The notes below the pieces were generated by a model that did not search any database, was not told the origin of the DNA, and worked only from the letters and a program-made list of their open reading frames with translations. From the NCBI GenBank assembly GCA_028715435.1, contig JAQURU010000051.1, positions 1-5,121 on the forward strand: DNA of 5,121 nt. The letters are read 5' to 3'. This DNA comes from Minisyncoccota bacterium. GTDB lineage: Bacteria > Patescibacteriota > Minisyncoccia > Minisyncoccales > CG1-02-41-26. Shown here one piece after another: positions 1 to 4,673 of the stretch (its first letter is position 1; each line of letters starts with the position of its first letter). Position numbers and translations under genes: made by a program.

Positions 1-175
1 AAAAGCGGTTAACTGGGCAATTCGGCAAATTGGCAAGCGCAATTTAAAGCTTAATAAGAAAGCTATTAAAGTGGCCAAAGAAATTCAAGCAATGGATAAC
101 AAAACCGCCAAGTGGATTGCTAGCGACGCTCTGCGGGAGTTAAATAGCGAAGCAATTCAAAAAAAGTTAAAATAA
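1..175 (+). CDS. DNA alkylation repair protein (AlkD-like), C-terminal fragment
   Basis: The 5' end lies outside the window; 57 codons are visible in the frame starting at base 2, ending at TAA 173-175. The peptide begins KAVNWAIRQIGKRN and continues through KVAKEIQAMD and KWIASDALREL, matching from memory the closing HEAT-like repeats of the AlkD/AlkC DNA alkylation repair family (PF08713), in particular the KAVNWALRQIGKRN and ARWIASDAL..L blocks near the C-terminus. Family members are cytoplasmic DNA glycosylases that remove positively charged alkylated bases such as 3-methyladenine and 7-methylguanine. The catalytic residues lie upstream and cannot be checked. A terminator follows 41 nt after the stop, so it is probably the last gene of its transcript. 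I am fairly sure of the family, not of the exact subgroup. Confidence 0.82.
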   Translation, partial: KAVNWAIRQIGKRNLKLNKKAIKVAKEIQAMDNKTAKWIASDALRELNSEAIQKKLK

Positions 176-216
176 TTTTAGCCAGGAAAAGTAGACATAT
201 TTTTGATGGAGGATTT

Positions 217-240
217 ACAGGGCATAACCCCTGTTTTTTT
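217..240 (+). terminator. Rho-independent terminator after the alkylation repair gene
   Basis: The stem ACAGGG (217-222) pairs with CCCTGT (229-234) around the 6-nt loop CATAAC and runs directly into seven T residues (234-240). This is the classic intrinsic terminator layout on the plus strand. It separates the repair gene from the next gene. Confidence 0.85.
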
Positions 241-310
241 GTTCAAATTTTGTATAAGATGTTGGTAGTAAAATAATTGGGTGCCCAACAAATTATTTTT
301 TAAAAATTTA

Positions 311-318
311 AAAGGAGG
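311..318 (+). promoter_or_regulatory. Strong Shine-Dalgarno site that sets the start at 329
   Basis: AAAGGAGG lies 10 nt before the ATG at 329. An in-frame GTG at 281 would extend the protein by 16 residues, but it has no ribosome binding site and would put this site inside the coding region. The site is notable because infB, rbfA and the HIT gene in the same window have no comparable site. Confidence 0.8.
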
Positions 319-328
319 AAAACGCAAA

Positions 329-1075
329 ATGGAAAAAATTAGCAGAAGAGATTTTTTGCAGAAGCTCGCAAAGGTCGGAACGGTTAGTTTTTTGGCACAG
401 AATTTAGGGGGTTGTATAAAAGATGGCAAGCCGCCAGAGCTGCTTTTAACAGGCAATGTTGTGAAAGATGCAGAAGCTATAAAAAAAATTTATTACAGAA
501 TTGAACAGATTGTCAATAATCGGTTTGACCAGATAAGAATTGGCTGGCTGGACGAAAATGAAAATATCCGTGTTACTGCTTTGTCATGGCGCAAACAGAA
601 TGATAAAGATTTGGGCCATTTAACTTTAATTGACGAAGAAACTGGAGAGGAAACAGCTTTGCGTTTTGGTTGGAAGAAACTTTCTCCGTCTGTGAAATTT
701 ACTGACGAACAAGAAAATATTTTATTTGATCACAAAGGACAGGAAATGGAGTATGCTTTGTTAGATTTTAACAAAAAAGGCGCGCCAGGAAAGATAAAAG
801 ATGCAACAGACTGGCTCATTCTTGGTATTAAAGCTGTGGCACTTGGTTTTGCTATTTGGCTGGGCGCTAAAATAGTTGGTTTGGTGGCAGGAGCCATTGC
901 GTTTGTGGCGTTTAATGCCATGATAATTGGCTTAGTGCTTGCTGGGGCGGTAGTTTTAGGTGCAATTGTTAAATGGGTTCTTGACAAAACCGGTTGGGAT
1001 TATGACACAGCAAGGGATTTTTTTGGGAAAGCGGCTGATGAAATACAGGCGCTTTTTGAAGAGGTTGCTGTGTAA
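329..1075 (+). CDS. Unrecognised exported or membrane protein with Tat-like/lipobox N-terminus
   Basis: I do not recognise this 248-residue protein. The N-terminus has SRRDFL (residues 5-10), close to the twin-arginine consensus S-R-R-x-F-L-K. A modestly hydrophobic stretch and LGGC follow, with Cys29 placed like a lipoprotein cysteine. Residues 30-160 are polar and charged with predicted-looking short strands (for example IRIGWLDENENIRVTALSW and a GEETALRFGW turn), suggesting a small soluble domain. Residues 162-214 are strongly hydrophobic and rich in Gly and Ala, enough for two or three helices, with only K168 and K181 charged. An amphipathic acidic tail (221-246) ends the protein. It could be a Tat-exported lipoprotein with an extra membrane hairpin, or a membrane protein whose N-terminus only resembles a Tat signal. 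It stands alone between two terminators, so neighbours give no clue to its role. The start is chosen from the strong ribosome binding site; no convincing promoter is visible. Confidence 0.75.
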   Translation: MEKISRRDFLQKLAKVGTVSFLAQNLGGCIKDGKPPELLLTGNVVKDAEAIKKIYYRIEQIVNNRFDQIRIGWLDENENIRVTALSWRKQNDKDLGHLTLIDEETGEETALRFGWKKLSPSVKFTDEQENILFDHKGQEMEYALLDFNKKGAPGKIKDATDWLILGIKAVALGFAIWLGAKIVGLVAGAIAFVAFNAMIIGLVLAGAVVLGAIVKWVLDKTGWDYDTARDFFGKAADEIQALFEEVAV

Positions 1076-1099
1076 TTTGACGGTTAGAGAAAGAATATA

Positions 1100-1133
1100 A
1101 AAAAGGCGGTTGTTATAAAACAACCCCCTTTTT
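1100..1133. terminator. Terminator after the 248-residue gene, possibly bidirectional
   Basis: Bases 1100-1113 (five A, GGCGGTTGT) pair with 1120-1133 (ACAACCCCC, five T) around the loop TATAAA. This gives a 14-bp stem with one C-C mismatch (1107/1126). The A run on one side and T run on the other mean it could stop transcription on either strand. It lies 24 nt after the stop and abuts the infB promoter. Confidence 0.85.
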
Positions 1134-1134
1134 C

Positions 1135-1163
1135 TTGAAAAATGTAGTTTTTTAGAGTATTAT
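1135..1163 (+). promoter_or_regulatory. Sigma-70-type promoter of the infB unit
   Basis: A -35 box TTGAAA (1135-1140) and a -10 box TATTAT (1158-1163) are separated by exactly 17 bp, each matching the consensus in five of six positions. Transcription should start about 7 nt after the -10 box, near base 1170, which is the A of the infB ATG. The predicted transcript is therefore leaderless or nearly so. The boxes are seen directly; the start site is inferred from standard spacing. Confidence 0.75.
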
Positions 1164-1169
1164 TCCAAT

Positions 1170-2663
1170 ATGACAAATAATTTAGAGAATATAAGAGTTA
1201 AACAGCCCGTGGTGGTGGTGATGGGGCATGTTGACCACGGCAAGTCATCTCTTTTGGAAGCAATCAGAGAGGATTTTGTGATTTGTGCCAAGGAATCTGG
1301 GGGCATTACTCAGCATATCGGCGCTTATGAAATTGAATTTCAAGGAAAACCCATTTCGTTTATTGACACTCCCGGGCACGAGGCCTTTTCAGCAATGAGG
1401 CAGCGAGGCGCTAAGGTAGCGGACATTGCTATTTTAGTGGTTGATGCTGTTGAGGGAGTTAAAGATCAAACCAAAGAAGCCATTAAATTTATTAAAACAG
1501 CTAATATTCCAATGTTGATTGCTTTTAATAAAATTGATAAACCCGGAACAGATGTTGAAAAGGTCAAACAGCAGTTGAGCCAGGAAGATGTTTTAACTGA
1601 ATCCTGGGGAGGAAAAGTGCTTTCAGTGAAAGTGTCAGCTAAAATGAAGCAAGGCATCAACGAACTTTTAGAAGCTATATTGCTTTTAGCTGAAATGGAA
1701 GAGTTAAAAGCAGATACAAGCTCAAAGCCAGAAGGTATAATTATTGAAAGTTGCTTGGATGCTAAAAAAGGAACAATCGCTACTTTGGTTTTAGAAAAAG
1801 GGATATTAAGAACAGGCGATGTTTTGGGCACCCCAACAGCGTTTGGAAAAATAAAACGGCTGTTAAATTTCCAAGGAAAAGAGGTTTTAGAAGTTTTACC
1901 GGGCCAATCTTGTCGTGTGCTAGGGTTTGAAATGCCGCCAGTGGTTGGGGAGCAAGCAGTGTTTTATAATCATTTAAACCAAGCCAGAAATAATCTGACA
2001 ATCATAAAAGACAAAAAAGAACCAGAAGTGCAAGAAGAGGGAGACGAAAGAAAGTTTTTTAATGTTATTGTAAAAGCCGATGTGCGCGGCTCTTTGGAAG
2101 CTATTGAGCATATTTTTAGCGCTATTCCAACAGACAAAGTGGGGTTAAGGGTTTTGAGGTATGATGTTGGAGATGTGATTGCCGCTGATGTAAAAGAAGC
2201 AGAAACAGCTAATGGAGCTATATTTGGCTTTAGGGTGAAGGTTGATGAAAACACGAAATCTTTAGCTCAGCAAAAAAGGGTGAAAGTAAGAATTTTTGAG
2301 GTTATTTACGAAATGGCCCAAGAAGCCAGACAAGAAATGCTTTTGGTTTTGGCTCCTGAAATCAAAAGAATTGACTTGTCCCAATTAAAAATTATTGCTT
2401 ATTTTAAGAAAACTAAAGATGCTCAAATTATTGGAGGAAAGGTTATAGAGGGGGAATTTACAAAAAATACAATGGTTGAGGTTTTTCGCAACGATGAATT
2501 AATTGGCAAAGGCAGAATAAGAAGCTTGGAGCGGGAAAAGCAAGAGGTTGGCAAAGCAACAAAGGGCCAGGAAGTTGGCATGATGTTTGTGGGCGATGTT
2601 AAAGTTGAAATAGACGATATTTTTAAAATTTATCGAGAGGAAAAGCAAAAAGGCACCCTATAA
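1170..2663 (+). CDS. infB: Translation initiation factor IF-2, short form
   Basis: IF-2 is the GTPase that brings initiator fMet-tRNA to the 30S subunit and promotes joining of the 50S subunit. In this 497-residue protein the G motifs are intact: G1 GHVDHGKS (19-26), G2 within GGITQHIG (44-51), G3 DTPGH (66-70), G4 NKID (120-123) and G5 SAK (156-158). A beta-barrel domain II follows (about 180-270), then domain III beginning at VKADVRGSLEAI (301-312), and the C-terminal fMet-tRNA-binding barrel (about 410-490). The G domain starts within 20 residues of the N-terminus, so the long variable N-terminal region and IF2N modules of enterobacterial IF-2 are absent, as in other compact genomes. The ATG at 1170 is the only plausible start because the next in-frame ATG falls just before G1. 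No Shine-Dalgarno site precedes it, and the promoter places the transcript start at the ATG. The stop is one base from the rbfA ATG, indicating co-transcription. Confidence 0.97.
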   Translation: MTNNLENIRVKQPVVVVMGHVDHGKSSLLEAIREDFVICAKESGGITQHIGAYEIEFQGKPISFIDTPGHEAFSAMRQRGAKVADIAILVVDAVEGVKDQTKEAIKFIKTANIPMLIAFNKIDKPGTDVEKVKQQLSQEDVLTESWGGKVLSVKVSAKMKQGINELLEAILLLAEMEELKADTSSKPEGIIIESCLDAKKGTIATLVLEKGILRTGDVLGTPTAFGKIKRLLNFQGKEVLEVLPGQSCRVLGFEMPPVVGEQAVFYNHLNQARNNLTIIKDKKEPEVQEEGDERKFFNVIVKADVRGSLEAIEHIFSAIPTDKVGLRVLRYDVGDVIAADVKEAETANGAIFGFRVKVDENTKSLAQQKRVKVRIFEVIYEMAQEARQEMLLVLAPEIKRIDLSQLKIIAYFKKTKDAQIIGGKVIEGEFTKNTMVEVFRNDELIGKGRIRSLEREKQEVGKATKGQEVGMMFVGDVKVEIDDIFKIYREEKQKGTL

Positions 2664-2664
2664 T

Positions 2665-3015
2665 ATGGAACAGCAAAGATTGGAAAAATTTACAGAAGTT
2701 TTAAGAGAGGAATTGGCTAAGGTGATTTCTCAGGAAATTGATTTTCCCAAGGGAGTTCTAGCCACAGTTATGAACGTGTCAATTTACAGCGATTTGTCAT
2801 GGGCGGAAATTTTTGTGTCTGTTATTCCCGAACAAGAAAGCGAGTTTGTGATGAATGTTTTAAATAGCCATGCTTACTTTTTGCACCAGGCCTTAAATGA
2901 TAAAATCAGGATAAGGCGTATTCCCAGAATTAAGTTTTTTCCCTATATTGGCCCCAGCAAGCAAGAGAAATTAGAGCAAATTTTAGAGGAGATAAAAGAA
3001 AATTCGGCCACGTAG
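2665..3015 (+). CDS. rbfA: 30S ribosome-binding factor A
   Basis: RbfA binds the 30S subunit near helix 1 of 16S rRNA and assists late 30S maturation and cold adaptation. The 116-residue protein matches the single KH-type domain of the family: N-terminal helix RLEKFTEVLREELAKVIS (5-22), the strand block around VSIYSDLSWAEIFVSV, helix NSHAYFLHQALNDKIRIRR, then IPRIKFF. Length is typical. The usual tail motif before the C-terminal helix is replaced by IGPSKQEKLEQIL. It begins one base after the infB stop with no clear Shine-Dalgarno site, so it is probably translated by coupling or reinitiation. Its stop codon TAG (3013-3015) lies inside the tRNA-Cys gene: the last 10 bases of rbfA are the first 10 bases of that tRNA. 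The infB-rbfA order is widely conserved and supports the identification. Confidence 0.93.
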   Translation: MEQQRLEKFTEVLREELAKVISQEIDFPKGVLATVMNVSIYSDLSWAEIFVSVIPEQESEFVMNVLNSHAYFLHQALNDKIRIRRIPRIKFFPYIGPSKQEKLEQILEEIKENSAT

Positions 3016-3077
3016 CCAAGTAGCTAAGGCGCTTCTCTGCAAAAGAAGTAACACCGGTGCAAATCCGGTCGTGGCCT
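3006..3077 (+). tRNA. tRNA-Cys(GCA)
   Basis: The acceptor stem GGCCACG (3006-3012) pairs with CGTGGCC (3070-3076). The anticodon stem CTTCT/AGAAG encloses the loop CTGCAAA with anticodon GCA (3039-3041). The T stem ACCGG/CCGGT closes a 7-nt loop, and the discriminator is U73 (3077), a known cysteine identity element. CCA is not encoded. Two positions are odd: the T loop reads TGCAAAT, so the nearly universal T55 is G, and the D loop reads AGTAGCTA, with AG where GG (18-19) is expected. The gene overlaps the last 10 nt of rbfA. Confidence 0.9.
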
Positions 3078-3093
3078 CAAGTATGATTTTTGC

Positions 3094-3110
3094 CTCGCGC
3101 TAAGCGCGAG
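3094..3110. repeat. Triloop hairpin, GCTAAGC core (copy 1)
   Basis: CTCGCGC (3094-3100) and GCGCGAG (3104-3110) form a perfect 7-bp stem around the loop TAA in the tRNA-Cys/tRNA-Leu spacer. It is one of a set of small hairpins in this window that share a GC-TAA-GC or GC-TTA-GC core with different outer stems. There is no T run, so it is not an ordinary terminator. It may act in processing or protection of the tRNA transcript. Confidence 0.8.
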
Positions 3111-3114
3111 AAAA

Positions 3115-3131
3115 GCAAAGCTTAGCTTTGC
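3115..3131. repeat. Triloop hairpin, GCTTAGC core (copy 2)
   Basis: GCAAAGC (3115-3121) and GCTTTGC (3125-3131) form a perfect 7-bp stem around TTA. It lies 4 nt after the previous hairpin, and its last two bases are G1 and C2 of tRNA-Leu. The hairpin and the mature acceptor stem therefore compete at their junction in the precursor. Confidence 0.8.
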
Positions 3132-3215
3132 CCAGGTGTTGGAATGGTAGACAATATGGACTTAAAATCCATTGGGAGCAATCCCGTGCGGGTTCGACTC
3201 CCGCCCTGGGCACCA
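3130..3215 (+). tRNA. tRNA-Leu(UAA), CCA encoded
   Basis: The acceptor stem GCCCAGG (3130-3136) pairs with CCTGGGC (3205-3211), with discriminator A73 (3212) and an encoded CCA (3213-3215). The anticodon stem ATGGA/TCCAT holds the loop CTTAAAA with anticodon TAA. The long variable arm (GGGA, GCAA loop, TCCC) is typical of class II tRNAs such as Leu. The T arm GCGGG/CCCGC has the standard loop TTCGACT. No group I intron interrupts the anticodon loop, a position where this tRNA carries one in some bacteria. It decodes UUA and, by wobble, UUG. Confidence 0.95.
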
Positions 3216-3231
3216 AGAAAGTTAAAAATTT

Positions 3232-3648
3232 ATGACAGAAAAGGATTTTTCAAAAAATAAAATTAAGGATTATAATTATTGGGAAGTATATGTGCATGAA
3301 AATCAGAGCTATCTTGGCAGATGCGTTATTTGGTGCAAAAGAGAAAATGCCCTTGATTTAACAGATGCTACAATTGAGGAACAAGAAGAATTATTTATAA
3401 TTTTAAAAGATTTAAGGCAGGCAATTAAAAAAGTTTTTCAGACAGATTGGTTTAATTATAGTTTTTTGGGTAATTCAGTAAGGCATTTGCACTGTCATTT
3501 GGTTCCTCGCTACCAAGAAGAAAAAGTTTTCAACGGCATAACCTTTAAGGATGAGCTATGGGGCCGTAATTGGCGAGAGGACCATAGCTTTGCAACTTCC
3601 GATATATTGCGCGAGCAAATCAAAGTTAAAATTCAAGAAGTATTATAA
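3232..3648 (+). CDS. HIT-family (histidine triad) nucleotide hydrolase
   Basis: The 138-residue protein has the defining histidine triad HLHCH (85-89) within RHLHCHLVPRY, where the middle histidine is the catalytic nucleophile that attacks the alpha-phosphate. Asn81, just upstream, is also typical. The N-terminal half (YWEVYVHENQSYLGRCVIWCKRE) fits the beta strands of a HIT fold, and the helix at about 45-68 fits the family. Relatives hydrolyse AMP-linked substrates such as adenosine phosphoramidates (HinT) or dinucleoside polyphosphates (Fhit/Ap4A hydrolase). HxHxH argues against the GalT branch, which has HxHxQ. The substrate cannot be assigned. It begins 16 nt after the CCA of tRNA-Leu with no good Shine-Dalgarno site, so it is probably carried on the infB-rbfA-tRNA transcript. 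A large inverted repeat follows 2 nt after the stop. Confidence 0.92.
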   Translation: MTEKDFSKNKIKDYNYWEVYVHENQSYLGRCVIWCKRENALDLTDATIEEQEELFIILKDLRQAIKKVFQTDWFNYSFLGNSVRHLHCHLVPRYQEEKVFNGITFKDELWGRNWREDHSFATSDILREQIKVKIQEVL

Positions 3649-3650
3649 GA

Positions 3651-3713
3651 CTAACCAAAAACCCTTCGATAAGCTCAGGGCAAGCCCCGAACCAACGAAG
3701 GGTTTTTGGTTAG
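3651..3713. terminator. Bidirectional terminator, 18-bp perfect inverted repeat
   Basis: CTAACCAAAAACCCTTCG (3651-3668) is perfectly complementary to 3696-3713 across a 27-nt loop. The core CCCTTCG/CGAAGGG is flanked by A5 and T5, so each strand presents a GC stem followed by U residues. It sits between the converging HIT and 3D-domain genes, where a shared terminator is expected. The loop (3669-3695) can itself fold through GGGC-AA-GCCC (3678-3687). Confidence 0.82.
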
Positions 3714-3750
3714 CGAAAATTTGAGTAAACGCTAATTGCGAAAATTAAAT

Positions 3751-4230
3751 TTAGTCAATGATTTCTATTTTGGCTGTTTTAGCGCCAAAAATAATAGCTT
3801 GTTCTTTAGAAGGCATCCAAATATCAAAATGATAAGGTTGCTTCCTTTGGTTCATTCTGTCTTGAACCTCGAATATTGTATCTCCAAAGAGCTCGGGAAT
3901 TCTGATTCTAGTGCCAAAACTTAGCAAGTTATTAGCAACAATTCCGTTTTCAACTGTTTTGCCCGACGCGGTGATAAAAGGAGTGTCGTCTGTTTCATCA
4001 ACCGACGAAGAATAAGCAGTTAATACCACGTTCATTGTTTGTGAAACATCTGGTGCGGGAGGTTGGGCAACTGGAAGCAAGGTTGTGTTTTCAATAACCG
4101 GCAGGTTATGAGCCAATTCTTCCATTACCACCCCGTTTTCTGCTTGAACCTTGAGGCCCAAAAAATACACTCCGAACACGCCTAATAAGGCCAAAACGCC
4201 TATTAAGCGCATCTTCTCCTTAATTAGCAT
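3751..4230 (-). CDS. Membrane-anchored 3D-domain protein, putative peptidoglycan-acting
   Basis: The 159-residue protein has a basic N-terminus and one hydrophobic segment (about 8-26), either an uncleaved anchor or a signal peptide with a possible cut near VQA-EN. A Pro-rich linker follows (about 41-62), then a C-terminal 3D domain (about 67-158). The 3D family (PF06725) is a double-psi beta barrel related to the catalytic part of MltA lytic transglycosylase and found in YabE-like and Rpf-like proteins. Visible family features are the TAY opening (71-73), T.SG (87-90), GIVAN (96-100), the VQD acidic position (D124) and FDIWM (D136). The likely role is cleavage of glycan strands outside the cytoplasmic membrane. 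There is no other domain, so it is a minimal version. An alternative start at 4212 (residue 7) has AAGGAG only 3 nt upstream; I prefer 4230 because that spacing is too short, but either is possible. It is transcribed alone and leftward from the promoter at 4283-4311. Confidence 0.85.
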   Translation of the reverse strand: MLIKEKMRLIGVLALLGVFGVYFLGLKVQAENGVVMEELAHNLPVIENTTLLPVAQPPAPDVSQTMNVVLTAYSSSVDETDDTPFITASGKTVENGIVANNLLSFGTRIRIPELFGDTIFEVQDRMNQRKQPYHFDIWMPSKEQAIIFGAKTAKIEIID

Positions 4231-4282
4231 ACTGTTTGGTCTCTCAAATTTTACCCCCTTTCTACCTTGGGGTTATGTTCTA

Positions 4283-4311
4283 ATCGTAGCATATTAGGGG
4301 TAAAAAATCAA
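4283..4311 (-). promoter_or_regulatory. Extended -10 promoter for the 3D-domain gene
   Basis: Read on the minus strand, TTGATT (4311-4306) is followed after 17 bp by TACGAT (4288-4283), with TGC directly before the -10 box as in extended -10 promoters. Transcription should begin near base 4276, giving a leader of about 46 nt before the ATG at 4230. The leader can form a short ACCCC/GGGGT stem (4273-4269 with 4257-4253). The boxes are seen directly; activity is inferred. Confidence 0.55.
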
Positions 4312-4316
4312 CCCCC

Positions 4317-4338
4317 TTACCCCCTTTTTTTAGGGTAA
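4317..4338. repeat. Small inverted repeat in a C/T-rich intergenic stretch
   Basis: TTACCC (4317-4322) pairs with GGGTAA (4333-4338) across a 10-nt loop that holds seven T. It lies between the 3D-gene promoter and the end of the tRNA cluster, amid repeated runs of four or five C. It may contribute to ending transcription from the leftward tRNA unit, but no clean terminator layout is present. Confidence 0.4.
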
Positions 4339-4342
4339 TTTA

Positions 4343-4386
4343 TTTAGGCCAGAGCTAAGCTCAGCTTTGCTAAAAATTGGCCTAAA
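4343..4386 (-). terminator. Branched hairpin at the end of the tRNA cluster, candidate terminator
   Basis: TTTAGGCCA (4343-4351) and TGGCCTAAA (4378-4386) form a perfect 9-bp stem. Inside it are GAGC-TAA-GCTC (4352-4362) and AGC-TTT-GCT (4363-4371), so the whole can fold as a small three-way junction. It lies 3 nt past the 3' end of tRNA-Gly on the minus strand. There is no U run after the stem in that direction, so it may be a processing boundary rather than a true terminator. The inner hairpin carries the same GCTAAGC core as the other tRNA spacers. Confidence 0.5.
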
Positions 4387-4389
4387 ATG

Positions 4390-4461
4390 AGCGGGCGAGC
4401 AGAGTCGAACTGCCGTACTCGACTTGGCAAGCCGATGTAATAACCACTATACGACGCCCGC
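4390..4461 (-). tRNA. tRNA-Gly(GCC)
   Basis: On the minus strand the acceptor stem GCGGGCG pairs with CGCCCGC, and the discriminator is U73 (base 4390), usual for bacterial tRNA-Gly. The anticodon stem TCGGC/GTCGA, with one G-U pair, holds the loop TTGCCAA with anticodon GCC. The T loop TTCGACT and the D loop with GG are standard. CCA is not encoded. It is the last gene of the leftward cluster and lies only 8 nt after tRNA-Phe. Confidence 0.95.
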
Positions 4462-4469
4462 AAATTATG

Positions 4470-4542
4470 TGCCGCGGCTCAGAATCGAACTGAGATGAAA
4501 CGATTTTCAGTCGTTCGCCGTGACCAACTTGGCTACCGCGGC
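4470..4542 (-). tRNA. tRNA-Phe(GAA)
   Basis: On the minus strand the acceptor stem GCCGCGG pairs with CCGCGGC with discriminator A73 (base 4470). The anticodon stem AACGA/TCGTT holds the loop CTGAAAA with anticodon GAA. The T loop is TTCGATT. CCA is not encoded. Unlike its neighbours, its short downstream spacer has no triloop hairpin. Confidence 0.95.
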
Positions 4543-4556
4543 TTATGTTTTTGTGG

Positions 4557-4593
4557 CCCAGTTTAGCTGGGCTCAACCAAGCTTAGCTTGGTG
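4557..4593. repeat. 37-bp double-hairpin tRNA spacer repeat, copy A
   Basis: The unit holds CCCAG...CTGGG (4557-4571) and CCAAGC-TTA-GCTTGG (4577-4591). It matches copy B (4674-4710) at 33 of 37 positions by my count. On the transcribed minus strand the second hairpin begins with the encoded CCA of tRNA-Val (bases 4591-4589), so the mature 3' end is base-paired with the trailer in the precursor. Confidence 0.85.
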
Positions 4594-4665
4594 GGCGGTA
4601 AGGGACTCGAACCCCTGGCCTATTCAGTGTAAATGAATCGCTCTAGCCAACTGAGCTAACCGCCC
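4589..4665 (-). tRNA. tRNA-Val(UAC), CCA encoded
   Basis: On the minus strand the acceptor stem GGGCGGT pairs with ACCGCCC, followed by A73 (base 4592) and an encoded CCA (4591-4589). The anticodon stem ATTCA/TGAAT holds the loop TTTACAC with anticodon TAC. The D arm TAGCTCAGTTGGCTAGAGC and T loop TTCGAGT are standard. The CCA doubles as the first strand bases of the trailer hairpin in copy A of the spacer repeat. Confidence 0.95.
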
Positions 4666-4673
4666 GCGAGTGC

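Noticed and set aside
253..274. Possible -10 boxes TATAAG (253-258) and TAAAAT (269-274) before the 248-residue gene
   Set aside because: Neither has a recognisable -35 box at suitable spacing in this AT-rich stretch, so I cannot choose a promoter.
281..328. GTG at 281 as start of the 248-residue gene
   Set aside because: No ribosome binding site there, and the strong AAAGGAGG at 311-318 points to the ATG at 329.
1466..2254. Open frames on the minus strand under infB
   Set aside because: They mirror the well-conserved IF-2 coding frame, lack start signals and resemble nothing known.
2659..2664. TATAAT, a perfect -10 hexamer at the infB/rbfA junction
   Set aside because: No -35-like box lies 15-19 bp upstream and there is no TG extension. 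It would start transcription inside rbfA, and the sequence is explained by the stop TAA, one T, then ATG.
3082..3087. TATGAT as a promoter for tRNA-Leu and the HIT gene
   Set aside because: Good -10 match, but the expected -35 region falls in the tRNA-Cys T arm and does not resemble TTGACA.
3094..3131. Pair of adjacent hairpins read as a riboswitch or CRISPR repeat
   Set aside because: They are simple 7-bp triloop stems of different sequence without spacers or a conserved ligand core.
3713..3746. Direct repeat GCGAAAATT (3713-3721, 3738-3746) and TTAGCG/CGCTAA inverted repeat
   Set aside because: Short and AT-rich, next to the terminator. Chance occurrence is plausible and no function is suggested.
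4251..4335. Runs of C (G on the minus strand) as a G-quadruplex
   Set aside because: The close G runs come in at most pairs; four evenly spaced runs within a short distance are not present.
4382..4576. Open reading frame running across tRNA-Gly and tRNA-Phe on the minus strand
   Set aside because: It is fully explained by two well-formed tRNA genes; the translated peptide resembles no family I know.
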